From: Micromonospora sp. KC723
Lineage (GTDB): Bacteria > Actinomycetota > Actinomycetes > Mycobacteriales > Micromonosporaceae
DNA: 55,399 bases
Assembly: GCF_004348595.1 (NCBI RefSeq)
Contig: NZ_SMKD01000025.1
Span: 1 to 55,399, forward strand
Direction: 5' to 3'
The notes beneath the pieces are model-generated. The model made no database searches, was not told where the DNA came from, and saw nothing but the letters and a program-made list of their open reading frames with translations. Below are positions 16,145 to 24,364 of the stretch, one piece after another (position 1 is the stretch's first letter; every line of letters starts with the position of its first letter). A program made the position numbers and the translations under genes.

Positions 16145-17776
16145 ATGCGCGTACCGGACGACCTGGTCGCCCCTCTATCCTCCGGCCTGACACCGTGGCC
16201 CCGGGAGCTGTCCGAACGCTACGTCGAACGCGGCTACTGGGACGGGCGCACCCTGGGCCGGTTGCTGCGGGACTGGACCGCGGCGCACGGCCGCCGGCTC
16301 GCCCTGGTCGCCGGCGAGCAGCGGCTGACGTACCGGCAGCTCGACGAGCGGGCCGACCGGATGGCCGCGGGCCTCGCCGACCTCGGCATCCGCGCGGGTG
16401 ACCGGGTCCTCGTCCAGCTACCCAACACCGGATCCTTCCCGCCGCTGCTGTTCGCCCTGGCGCGGATCGGTGCCGTCGCGGTGCTGACGTTGCCCGCGCA
16501 CCGGTTCACGGAGATCTCCCACCTCGCGAAACTCTCCGGTGCGGTCGCCTACGTCATCGCCGACGAGGTCGCCGGGTTCGACTACCGACAGCTGGCCGGT
16601 CAGGTGACCGCGCACGCGCCGGAGCTGCGCCACGTGCTCGTCGACGGTGAGCCCGGGCCGTACACGGCGCTGGCGTCGGTCGACGCCCCGCCGCGCGAGT
16701 TCGCCGAACCGGACCCGGCCGACATCGCCCTGCTGCTGGTCTCCGGCGGGACGACGGGTGTGCCGAAGTTGATTCCGCGTACCCACAACGACTACGGCTA
16801 CAACGCCCGGGCCAGCGCCGAGGTGTGCGAGCTGGACCGCGACACGGTCTACCTGGCCTGCCTGCCGATCGCCCACAACTTTCCGCTCGCCTGCCCCGGC
16901 ATGCTGGGCACGTTCTCGGTCGGAGGCACGGTGGTGCTCTCCCCCTCCCCCGCGCCCGACGACGCGTTCCCGCTCATCGAGGCCGAGGGCGTCACCCACA
17001 CCGCCCTCGTCCCACCACTGATCCCGTTGTGGATCGAGACCGCGGCGTGGGATCCGGCGGACCTGTCGACGTTGGAGATCCTTCAGGCCGGCGGGTCGAA
17101 GCTGTCCGCGGAGCTGGCGCGGCGCATTCCCGACGCGCTCGGCTGCCGGGTCCAGCAGGTGTTCGGGATGGCGGAAGGGCTGCTGAACTACACCCGCGGC
17201 GACGACGACGAGGACACCGTGGTGAGCACCCAGGGCCGGCCGATGTGCCCGGACGACGAGCTGCGCGTCGTCGACGCCGACGGGGCGGACGTCGCCTCGG
17301 GCGAGGTGGGCGAGCTGCTGGTACGTGGCCCGTACACCCTGCGCGGGTACTACCGGGCGCCCGAGGTCAACGCGACGGCGTTCACGCCGGACGGGTACTA
17401 CACCACCGGAGACCTGGTCCGGGCACTGCCGTCCGGTCATCTCGTGGTCGAGGGCCGGGTCAAGGACACCATCGACCGCAACGGTGAGAGCGTCTCGGGT
17501 GAGGAGATCGAGAGCCACCTGCACGCCCACCCGCTCATCGACCGGTGCGCCGCGGTGGGCGTGCCCGACGGCGCCGAAGGGCAGCTGATCTGCGTGGCGC
17601 TGCGGCCGCCCGCCGGAGCCACCCCACCGGAACTGGCGGACGTGCGCGCGTTCCTGCTGGAGCGTGGCGTGGCCGCGTTCAAACTGCCGGACCTGCTGGC
17701 CGTCGTCGACGACCTGCCGTTGACCGCCATCGGCAAGATCGACAAGCGTGCGCTGGCGGCGGCCGTCGCGCCGTGA
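16145..17776 (+). CDS. Salicylate-AMP ligase (stand-alone aryl adenylation enzyme)
   Basis: 543 aa, ATG start with AAGGAG upstream. It is a full-length member of the DhbE/EntE/YbtE/MbtA family, activating an aryl acid as its AMP ester and loading it on the ArCP of the adjacent NRPS. Core motifs: VSGGTTGVPKLIPRTH, YYTTGDLV, KDTIDRNGESVSGEEIE, and the final Lys in AIGKIDKRAL. The aryl pocket reads HNFPLACPG. The Cys at the position of DhbE Ser240 is the known hallmark of salicylate- rather than dihydroxybenzoate-specific enzymes (YbtE, PchD). This agrees with the salicylate synthase at 39953. Divergent from the NRPS across an iron box. Confidence 0.93.
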   Translation: MRVPDDLVAPLSSGLTPWPRELSERYVERGYWDGRTLGRLLRDWTAAHGRRLALVAGEQRLTYRQLDERADRMAAGLADLGIRAGDRVLVQLPNTGSFPPLLFALARIGAVAVLTLPAHRFTEISHLAKLSGAVAYVIADEVAGFDYRQLAGQVTAHAPELRHVLVDGEPGPYTALASVDAPPREFAEPDPADIALLLVSGGTTGVPKLIPRTHNDYGYNARASAEVCELDRDTVYLACLPIAHNFPLACPGMLGTFSVGGTVVLSPSPAPDDAFPLIEAEGVTHTALVPPLIPLWIETAAWDPADLSTLEILQAGGSKLSAELARRIPDALGCRVQQVFGMAEGLLNYTRGDDDEDTVVSTQGRPMCPDDELRVVDADGADVASGEVGELLVRGPYTLRGYYRAPEVNATAFTPDGYYTTGDLVRALPSGHLVVEGRVKDTIDRNGESVSGEEIESHLHAHPLIDRCAAVGVPDGAEGQLICVALRPPAGATPPELADVRAFLLERGVAAFKLPDLLAVVDDLPLTAIGKIDKRALAAAVAP

Positions 17777-17809
17777 CGCCGCCAGCGCACGCCTCCTGAC
17801 GTCCCCGCC

Positions 17810-17844
17810 CGCCCCGCCGTCGCGAGCCTCGCGACGGCGGGGCG
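17810..17844. terminator. GC-rich hairpin between ligase and mbtH
   Basis: Arms 17810-17826 and 17828-17844 are perfect complements over 17 bp (the innermost pairs must open to form a loop). It lies in the 72-bp gap between two convergent genes and probably terminates both. Confidence 0.6.
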
Positions 17845-17848
17845 TCGG

Positions 17849-18058
17849 TCATCCCTGCGCGACCAGGCTGGCCGGGCGCAGATCCGTCCAGTGCGTCTGC
17901 ACGTACTCGAGGCAGCCCTGGCGGGAGTCCTCGCCGTGCACGACGGACCAGCCCGCCGGCACGGCGGCGAAGGCGGGCCAGAGCGAGTGCTGGTTCTCGG
18001 CGTTGGCCAGCACCAGGTAGCGGGCGTCGTCTTCCTCGAACGGGTTCGTGGCAGCCAT
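17849..18058 (-). CDS. mbtH: MbtH-like protein
   Basis: 69 aa, the usual length. It carries the family signature: NPFEEDDARYLVLANAENQH, SLWPAFAAVPAGW, and WTDLRPASL with the conserved tryptophans. MbtH-like proteins bind adenylation domains and support their folding or activity, so this one should serve the three NRPSs of the locus. It is the last gene of the minus-strand operon, 30 bp after the N-monooxygenase. Confidence 0.96.
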   Translation of the reverse strand: MAATNPFEEDDARYLVLANAENQHSLWPAFAAVPAGWSVVHGEDSRQGCLEYVQTHWTDLRPASLVAQG

Positions 18059-18088
18059 CGGTACTCCTTCGGTGAGGGCGGGTGGGGA

Positions 18089-19435
18089 TCAGCCGGGATG
18101 GACGGCGGTGGCCAGACCGGCGGTGGCCGCGCGGCGCCGCACCAGCGAGTCGCAGATCTCGCCGGAGCGGACCGCGAGGGTCGACAGCAGGGATGCCGTC
18201 AGGCCGTGGCTGTGCTCGGTACCGGCGCCCTGGACGTAGAGGCCGGCCCGGATCCAGTCGGAGGTCAGCACCCGGTGATCCCGACCGATCCGCGGGCGCC
18301 CGAGCGCGTCGGTGATGCACTCGTCGGCGAGCGCCCCCAGCAGCTCCCGCCAGTCCACGGGGGCATAGCCGGTGGCCAGCACCACGGCATCCGAGTCGAG
18401 CGGGTACCGCTGCCCCGTGGTCAGCGAGCGGAGCACGCACCGCACCCCGTCGGCGGACTCGTCGACGGACTCCAGGGCGGTGGTGTTCAGGATCCGCAGC
18501 CGCTGCACGCCCGCCACCTTCTCCTGGTACACGATCCGGTAGAGCTGCTCGATCAGCTCACCGTCCACCACGGAGTAGTTGGTGTTGGCGTGGTAGCTCA
18601 GCAGCGTCTGCTTCACGTCCTCCGGCGCGGTGTAGAAGTCGTCCACGGCGGCCGGATCGAAGATCCGGTTCGCGAACGGGCTGTCGTCGGCCGGGCTGTA
18701 CCCGTACCGGGCGAAAACCGCGCACACCTCCGCGTCCGGGAAGGTGCGGTGCAGGTACTCGGCCGTCTCGGCGGCGGACTGCCCGGCTCCCACGACGATG
18801 AACCGCCGGTGCCGGCGCTCCCTGAGCTCACGCGTTCGGAAGAGCAGATCATGGTTGTGCCACACCCGTGGTCCCGCGGTGACGCCGGCGGGCATCCGGG
18901 GCCGCAGGCCGGTGCTGACCACCACGTTGCGGGCCCGCAGCACCCGCCGCCGGCCGTCGGCGCGCGACACCACCACGTCGAGGTGGTCGACCGGCCCGAC
19001 GCCGGTGGCCGCCGGGCGGATGGCGACGGCTGTCTCGCCGTAGGCCACCATGTCGTCCACGGCGGCGGCGCACCAGCGTAGGTAGTCGTGGAACTCGATG
19101 CGGGTCGGGAAGAAGCTCTTCTGGTTGATGAAGTCCGGCAGTCGCCCCTGCTCGTGCAGGTAACGCAGGAACGTGAACGGGCTGCCGGGGTCGCGCATGG
19201 TCACGAGGTCCTTGAGGAAGGACACCTGCATCGTCGCGCCTTCCAGGAGCATCCCGGGGTGCCAGCCGAACTGCGACTGCTGTTCGACGAACGCGGCACG
19301 TACCGCGTCGGTGTCCGGACGTCGCGCGTTGTGCTCGTGGATGGCGACGGCGAGCGCCAGGTTCGCGGGGCCGAATCCCACGCCCACCACGTCGTCGACG
19401 TGCTCCGCCGGTGAGCCTGAGTCCCGTGCTGACAT
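18089..19435 (-). CDS. L-ornithine/L-lysine N-monooxygenase
   Basis: About 448 aa from the ATG at 19435, just after the thioesterase stop (7 nt gap). Class B flavin N-hydroxylating monooxygenase (SidA/PvdA/IucD family). FAD motif GVGFGPANLALA near residues 17-30; substrate-region motifs GWHPGMLLEGATMQVSFLKD and FTFLRYLHEQGRL; NADPH motif VVGAGQSAAETAEYL; DDSPFANRIFDP and a C-terminal ATGY. It hydroxylates the side-chain amine of free Orn or Lys. The MQVSFLKDL context resembles ornithine-specific actinobacterial NRPS partners, so N5-hydroxyornithine is favoured. No acyl- or formyltransferase is in the window, so the hydroxamate may form by lactamisation or acylation within the assembly line. 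Confidence 0.92.
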   Translation of the reverse strand: MSARDSGSPAEHVDDVVGVGFGPANLALAVAIHEHNARRPDTDAVRAAFVEQQSQFGWHPGMLLEGATMQVSFLKDLVTMRDPGSPFTFLRYLHEQGRLPDFINQKSFFPTRIEFHDYLRWCAAAVDDMVAYGETAVAIRPAATGVGPVDHLDVVVSRADGRRRVLRARNVVVSTGLRPRMPAGVTAGPRVWHNHDLLFRTRELRERRHRRFIVVGAGQSAAETAEYLHRTFPDAEVCAVFARYGYSPADDSPFANRIFDPAAVDDFYTAPEDVKQTLLSYHANTNYSVVDGELIEQLYRIVYQEKVAGVQRLRILNTTALESVDESADGVRCVLRSLTTGQRYPLDSDAVVLATGYAPVDWRELLGALADECITDALGRPRIGRDHRVLTSDWIRAGLYVQGAGTEHSHGLTASLLSTLAVRSGEICDSLVRRRAATAGLATAVHPG

Positions 19436-19442
19436 GCCGGTC

Positions 19443-20240
19443 CTACCCCTTCCTGTGTGCGTGCGTGAACATCGGCCGCAGACCGCGGCCGCGCAGCGGC
19501 TCGACGGCGGCGTGCAGTACGGCGGACCGCTGGTCGAGCAGGTAGAAATGGCCGCCCGGGAAGGAACGGACACCGGCGAACCGCTCGGTCACCTCGGCCC
19601 AGCGGGCGGCGTCGTGGCCCGGCGTCGCCTGGTCCTGCTCGCCCCGCAGAACATGCACCGCGGTCCGCAGGCGGCTGCCCGTCTCGTCCGGCCGGTACGG
19701 TTCGAGGACGGCCAGGTCGGCACGGAAGGCGTCGACGACCAGCTGGCGCAGCTCCGGGTCGTCGAACAGCTGCGCCGGCGTGCCGCCGAGGTCACGCAGG
19801 TACACCGCGAGCCGGTCGTCGTCGTACGCCGTGAGGGACGACCGTCGCTCCCGCAGCCGGGCGGGGCTGGCGCAGCCCGACACGACCAGGCCCGCCAGCG
19901 AGCCACCCGCCGCCTCGACCCGCCGCCCGACCTCGTAGGCGACGGCGGCGCCCATGCTGTGCCCGAACAGGGCGGTCGGGCGGTCCCCCAGCGGGCGCAG
20001 CGCCTGGGCGACGGCATCGGCCAGGGACTCCAGGTCGGCCGCCGGTGGCTCGGCGCCGCGCTGCTCACGGCCGGGCAGCGTGACGGCGAGAACCTCCACC
20101 TCGGCAGGCGCGGTCCGCGCCCAGTCCAGGTAGAACGACGGCAGGCTACCGGCCGGAGTGAAGCAGACCAGCCGGCCCGTCGCGTCGGGCTTGGGTACGT
20201 ACCGGCGGAACCAGCGCGCCCAGTCGTTGGTCAGCAGCAT
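19443..20240 (-). CDS. Type II thioesterase of the NRPS
   Basis: 265 aa alpha/beta hydrolase of the GrsT/RifR type. Nucleophile Ser in GHSMGAAVAYE, LPGREQR loop upstream, catalytic Asp in the VLRGEQDQ region and His in GGHFYLLDQ. Such enzymes normally clear misacylated carrier proteins. Because neither large NRPS ends in a TE domain, this protein is also a candidate, though not a demonstrated one, for product release. AGGAAG lies upstream of the ATG. It begins the TE-monooxygenase-mbtH transcript after a terminator-like hairpin. Confidence 0.92.
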   Translation of the reverse strand: MLLTNDWARWFRRYVPKPDATGRLVCFTPAGSLPSFYLDWARTAPAEVEVLAVTLPGREQRGAEPPAADLESLADAVAQALRPLGDRPTALFGHSMGAAVAYEVGRRVEAAGGSLAGLVVSGCASPARLRERRSSLTAYDDDRLAVYLRDLGGTPAQLFDDPELRQLVVDAFRADLAVLEPYRPDETGSRLRTAVHVLRGEQDQATPGHDAARWAEVTERFAGVRSFPGGHFYLLDQRSAVLHAAVEPLRGRGLRPMFTHAHRKG

Positions 20241-20264
20241 CGATCGCTTCCTCTCGCAGGGTTT

Positions 20265-20297
20265 CCGCGCCCCGCCGCCACGGCTGGCGGGGCGCGG
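20265..20297. terminator. Hairpin between transporter operon and thioesterase operon
   Basis: Perfect 12-bp stem (20265-20276 with 20286-20297) and 9-nt loop in the 64-bp gap. Without a T tract it may terminate fully or only attenuate. No separate iron box is visible before the thioesterase, so read-through from the transporter genes is plausible. Confidence 0.5.
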
Positions 20298-20304
20298 TCC
20301 GGCG

Positions 20305-21339
20305 TCACGGCACGACGGTGGCGTCGGCCTTCGCGATGGCGGCGGTGGTGTCGGTCAGGACCTTCGTGAACCGCTGGTAGGTGAACGGCGTCTCGGTCTG
20401 CCAGTCGATGACCTGGTTGGCCTTGACGGCGGGGCTGTTCTGCCAGGCGGGGTACGTGGCCAACTGCGTCGCGTCCAGGCCGCCTTCGGGGCGGGCGTCC
20501 TCCATGACGAGGTCGGCCTGGTAGCGGCCGGCCTCCTCCCAGCTGAGCGACTCGAAACCGGCCTCGGGCTTCGCCGGCTTGACGAACCGCACGCCGAGCT
20601 GCTGCAGGAACTTCACGTCGCCGTGGAACTCGGGGTCGGCGACGAAGAAGTTCTCCTTGGTGCCCGAGACAACCTCCACCGACAGCCCCGGCTTCGCCGC
20701 CACCGCGGTCCTCAGGGCGTTGGCCGCGGCCTCGAATCCGGTCTTGGCCTGCTGGATGGCCGGACTGTTCGGATCCGCGCCCAGGGCCGCGGACAGCTCA
20801 CCGAAACGCTTGACGGCGTCCGGGACCGCGACGCCCATCAGCTGGATGACCGCGATCGGGGCGACCTTCTCCACCTTCGCCCGCACCTCGTCGGGGATGT
20901 ACCAGAGCATCGGACCGTAGGCCACGGTGACGATCAGGTCGGGCTTGAGGGCGATCAGCTTCTCCAACTGGAACTCGCCGAACGCGGTACCGACCGACTC
21001 GACGCCGGTGAGGTCGAGGTTGCCGATCTGCGGGCTCGGCTTGCCGTCGGAGGTCTTCTGCGGGCCGAACACACCGACCGGCTTGATGCCGAAGTCGTAC
21101 AGGGCGGCCGCCGGGTGGGACTGCGCCACGATCCGGGTCGGACGCTTCGGCAGGTCGATCTTCGTACCCCGGTCGTCGGTGAAGCTCCACGGCCCGTCGG
21201 AACTCGCGGACCCCGCGCCGGCCGTGGACGGGGCCGGGTTGCCGGTGGCGCAGGCACCCAGCAGGACCGTCATGGCGACAGCGGCACCCACGGCGAGCAG
21301 CTTCTGCCCGACCCGGACGGGATGACCGATCATTGACAT
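20305..21339 (-). CDS. Ferric-siderophore ABC transporter substrate-binding lipoprotein
   Basis: 344 aa FecB/FepB-type periplasmic-binding family protein, here a lipoprotein on the outer face of the membrane. Lipobox LLGAC gives lipidated Cys near residue 30. The family start WSFTDDRGTKIDLPKRPTRIV and LIALKPDLIVTV are typical. AAAGGAA precedes the ATG. It follows the two permeases and ATPase in one minus-strand operon and should capture the ferric siderophore made by the locus. Confidence 0.93.
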   Translation of the reverse strand: MSMIGHPVRVGQKLLAVGAAVAMTVLLGACATGNPAPSTAGAGSASSDGPWSFTDDRGTKIDLPKRPTRIVAQSHPAAALYDFGIKPVGVFGPQKTSDGKPSPQIGNLDLTGVESVGTAFGEFQLEKLIALKPDLIVTVAYGPMLWYIPDEVRAKVEKVAPIAVIQLMGVAVPDAVKRFGELSAALGADPNSPAIQQAKTGFEAAANALRTAVAAKPGLSVEVVSGTKENFFVADPEFHGDVKFLQQLGVRFVKPAKPEAGFESLSWEEAGRYQADLVMEDARPEGGLDATQLATYPAWQNSPAVKANQVIDWQTETPFTYQRFTKVLTDTTAAIAKADATVVP

Positions 21340-21407
21340 GGTGCGTGTTTCCTTTCAGCAGGCGCCGCGGGGCGTTCCGCCCGGCGGCGTCGGTAGGTCA
21401 TCGAGGA

Positions 21408-22223
21408 TCAGTGGGCCGCGGGGACGCTGTGGTGACGGCCGTACGGGACGACATGCGGCCCACCGCTGACCGGGTCGTCGACGACGACGCACGCGAGACC
21501 GAAGACGTCCTCGACGAGCTGTCGGGTGATGACCTCACGCGGAGGTCCGGCCGCCACGACCCGGCCGCCGAGCATGGCGATGACGTGGTGGGCGTAGCGC
21601 GCGGCATGGTTCAGGTCGTGCAGGACGAGCACGACGGTGCGGCCCTGGGCCCGGTTCAGGTCGGCGATGAGGTCGAGAATCTCGATCTGATGGGCGAGGT
21701 CGAGGTGGTTGGTGGGTTCGTCCAGCAGCAGCACACCGGTGTCCTGGGCCAGCGCCATGGCGATCCAGGCACGCTGACGCTGCCCCCCGGACAGTTCGTC
21801 GACGCTGCGCTGCGCCTCGGCGAGCAGACCGGTCGCGGTCAGCGCGTCCCGTACGGCGCGCTCGTCGGCGGCGGACCACTGCCGCCACCACGACTGGTGC
21901 GGGCTGCGACCGCGACGGACCAGGTCCAGTACGGTGATGCCGTCCGGCGCGGCCGGGTCCTGCGGCAACACACCGAGCAGCCGGGCAAGCTCCCTACCGC
22001 GCAGCGTGTCGATCGACCGGCCGTCGAGCTGCACGGTGCCGGCCGCCGGGCGCAGCAGCCTGGCCAGGCCCCGCAGCAGGGTGGACTTGCCGCAGGCGTT
22101 GGCCCCGACGATGGCGGTCACCCGGCCGGACGGGATCGTCACGTCCAGGCCGTCCACCACTCGTCGGCCGGGATAGCCGAGGGTGAGTCCATCAGCGGTG
22201 AGCCCGTGCGCCAGCACATCCAT
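21408..22223 (-). CDS. Siderophore ABC transporter ATP-binding protein (FecE type)
   Basis: 271 aa. Walker A GANACGKST, Q-loop VLPQDP, signature LSGGQRQRAWIAMALAQ, Walker B VLLLDEPTNHLD, switch His in VLVLHDLNHA. This is the cytoplasmic ATPase of an iron-siderophore importer, starting 1 nt after the second permease stop, so translationally coupled. Confidence 0.95.
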   Translation of the reverse strand: MDVLAHGLTADGLTLGYPGRRVVDGLDVTIPSGRVTAIVGANACGKSTLLRGLARLLRPAAGTVQLDGRSIDTLRGRELARLLGVLPQDPAAPDGITVLDLVRRGRSPHQSWWRQWSAADERAVRDALTATGLLAEAQRSVDELSGGQRQRAWIAMALAQDTGVLLLDEPTNHLDLAHQIEILDLIADLNRAQGRTVVLVLHDLNHAARYAHHVIAMLGGRVVAAGPPREVITRQLVEDVFGLACVVVDDPVSGGPHVVPYGRHHSVPAAH

Positions 22224-22224
22224 G

Positions 22225-23301
22225 TCAGCCTCCTACACCGGAACGGTTGGCACGGGTCAGCAGCCACAGCAGGACGGGTGCGCCGAGTGCGCCCGTCACC
22301 ACGCCGACGGGTAGTTCGACGCCGGGCAGCGCCTCCCGGGCGAGCACGTCACCGAGAAGCACCACCGCGGACCCGACCAGGCCGGACGAGACCAGCGCGG
22401 GGCCGGGCGCCCCGACGAGCCGTACGGCGATCTGCGGACTGATCAGGGCGACGAAGGCCACCGGGCCGGCGGCGGCGGTGCCGATCGAGGCGAGCGCGGC
22501 GGCCACCGCGAGCAGGGCGACCCGGGCCCGGTGAACGGGAAGACCGAGGGCCCGGGCGGGGGTGTCGCCGAGCTGCAGGCCCGACAGCCACGGTGCGAGC
22601 ACCGCGACGGCGGGCGCGAGGACGGCGAGGCCGACCACGAGCGGGCCGACGTGCTCCCAGCCACGGGCGTTGAGGCTGCCGGTCAGCCACATCAGGGCCT
22701 GCTGCGCCTGGTACACCCCGGCCCTCAGCAACAGGTAGGTGGTGACGCTGCCGCACAGGGCGGCGACGCCGATGCCGACCAGTACGATCCGGAAGCCGCT
22801 GGTGCCGCCCTGGTACGCCAGCAGGTAGATCAGCAGGGCCGATCCCAGCCCGCCGAGCAACGCCACCGTCTGCAGGCCGAGCCCGGCGCCGGCACCGATG
22901 AGCAGTCCCGCCGTGGCGGCGGTGCCGGCACCGGCGGACACGCCGATCACGTCGGGACTGGCGAGCGGGTTGCGGGTGAGCGACTGGAAGACCGCCCCGG
23001 AGACGCCGAACGCGGCGCCGACGAGCAGGCCGACCAGTGCCCGAGGCAGACGCAGGTCGTGTACCACCAGGCCGGTCACGCCGTCACCGCCGGTCACCAG
23101 GGCCGCCGCCACATCGGACAGCGGTAGGTCCAGCTCGCCGACGGCGACGGCGAGCAGGAAAGCCGCGGCGACCACCGCCACGAGCAGCAGGCTCACCACC
23201 ATCGCGCGGGGACGCACCAGCCAGCATGCCCGGGTGCCCGGCAGACGGATCACGACCCCCGGGACCAGGGGCCTGGCGTTCTCTGCGGCAGACACGGTCA
23301 C
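22225..23301 (-). CDS. Siderophore ABC transporter permease (FecCD family), second subunit
   Basis: About 358 aa from the GTG at 23301, which overlaps the upstream permease stop as GTGA; a frame open further upstream overlaps that gene heavily and is not used. Multiple hydrophobic segments and the family motif SLTRNPLASPDVIGVSAGAGTAA identify the FecCD/BtuC permease fold. Pairs with the 23298-24341 subunit as a heterodimer. Confidence 0.93.
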   Translation of the reverse strand: MTVSAAENARPLVPGVVIRLPGTRACWLVRPRAMVVSLLLVAVVAAAFLLAVAVGELDLPLSDVAAALVTGGDGVTGLVVHDLRLPRALVGLLVGAAFGVSGAVFQSLTRNPLASPDVIGVSAGAGTAATAGLLIGAGAGLGLQTVALLGGLGSALLIYLLAYQGGTSGFRIVLVGIGVAALCGSVTTYLLLRAGVYQAQQALMWLTGSLNARGWEHVGPLVVGLAVLAPAVAVLAPWLSGLQLGDTPARALGLPVHRARVALLAVAAALASIGTAAAGPVAFVALISPQIAVRLVGAPGPALVSSGLVGSAVVLLGDVLAREALPGVELPVGVVTGALGAPVLLWLLTRANRSGVGG

Positions 23302-24341
23302 AACTCCCGCAGTCCGCGGCGGCGGACCAGCGCGACGAAGAACGGCGCACCCAGCGCCGTCACGACGATCCCCACGGGTAGCTCGTCGGGCCGGGCGACC
23401 AGCCGGCCGGCGATGTCGGCGGCAAGCAACAGACACGGCCCGAGCAGCGCCGAGTACCACAGGATCCATCGGTGGTCCGGGCCCGTGAAGGCACGCACGA
23501 CATGGGGTACGAGTAGGCCGACGAAGGCGATGGGTCCGCACACCGCCACGGCGGCACCGGCGAGGAGGGTCACCGCGGCGGCACCGCGCAACCGGGCGAG
23601 GCCCACGCGCTGCCCGAGACCGCGGGCGACGTCCTCGCCGAGCGCCAGGGTGTTGAGCGCGGGCGCGGTGGTGGCGGCGAGCACGGCGCCGGCCGCGAAG
23701 AAGGGCAGGACAGGCCCGAGCATCGTGGCGGGCTGGCCGGTAAGGGCTCCCACCGCCCAGAACCGGAAGTCACCGAGAGCCGCGGCATCGACGAGCAGGG
23801 CTGCGTTGACCAGCGACTGCAGCAACGCGGAGACGGCGGCGCCGGCGAGGGCCAGCTTGGCCGGCGTGGCGCCGCCGCCGCCGGCCGAGCCGAGCCCGTA
23901 CACGAGAGCCGTCGCGGCGAGGGCACCGGCGAAGCCGAACCACACGTAGCTGTAGACCGACGCGATGCCGAGCACAGTGGTCGTGACGACGATACCGATG
24001 GAGGCACCGGCGGTGACGCCGAGGATTCCCGGATCCGCGAGCGGGTTGCGGGTCAGCCCCTGCATCAGTGCGCCGGCGATCGCCAGTGCCGCCCCTGCCA
24101 GCAGCCCGAACAGCGTCCGCGGCACCCGCATCTGGTGGACGATGCCGGCCACTTCCGATCCGTCCGGGTGCAGGAGCAGGGCGAGGACCTGATCGGGGGG
24201 GATCCATCGGGTGCCGAGCGCCACGGACGCCAGACAGAGCAGCAGCAGAAGGGCCAGGCAGCTCAGCGTGGCCCACGCGTGCGACCGGACGGCAGGCGAC
24301 GCCGAACGGCGGGGCACGACGCTCGTCGCCTCGATTGTCAC
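23298..24341 (-). CDS. Siderophore ABC transporter permease (FecCD family), first subunit
   Basis: 347 aa. Family motif GLTRNPLADPGILGVTAGASIGI and about ten hydrophobic segments. The GTG start at 24341 lies only 4 nt from an iron box (24346-24364) and has no clear ribosome-binding site. The transcript from that control point may therefore be nearly leaderless, or the gene may be read from upstream. The MFS exporter stop is directly before the iron box. Confidence 0.92.
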   Translation of the reverse strand: MTIEATSVVPRRSASPAVRSHAWATLSCLALLLLLCLASVALGTRWIPPDQVLALLLHPDGSEVAGIVHQMRVPRTLFGLLAGAALAIAGALMQGLTRNPLADPGILGVTAGASIGIVVTTTVLGIASVYSYVWFGFAGALAATALVYGLGSAGGGGATPAKLALAGAAVSALLQSLVNAALLVDAAALGDFRFWAVGALTGQPATMLGPVLPFFAAGAVLAATTAPALNTLALGEDVARGLGQRVGLARLRGAAAVTLLAGAAVAVCGPIAFVGLLVPHVVRAFTGPDHRWILWYSALLGPCLLLAADIAGRLVARPDELPVGIVVTALGAPFFVALVRRRGLREL

Positions 24342-24345
24342 CGAG

Positions 24346-24364
24346 GTAGGATAGCCTCACCTAA
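24346..24364 (-). promoter_or_regulatory. IdeR/DtxR-type iron box (ABC importer operon)
   Basis: On the minus strand TTAGGTGAGGCTATCCTAC, 16 of 19 matches to the canonical box, squeezed exactly between the MFS stop (24365) and the permease start (24341). Gives the importer its own iron control in addition to the upstream box at 25719. Confidence 0.75.

Noticed and set aside
16145..17776. 2,3-dihydroxybenzoate-AMP ligase
   Set aside because: The pocket motif HNFPLACPG has Cys where DHB enzymes have Ser, no DHB dehydrogenase or isochorismatase gene is present, and an MbtI-type salicylate synthase is.
20305..24341. Vitamin B12 (Btu) or haem importer
   Set aside because: The permease/ATPase family is shared, but the iron box and setting among siderophore genes favour a ferric-siderophore importer.
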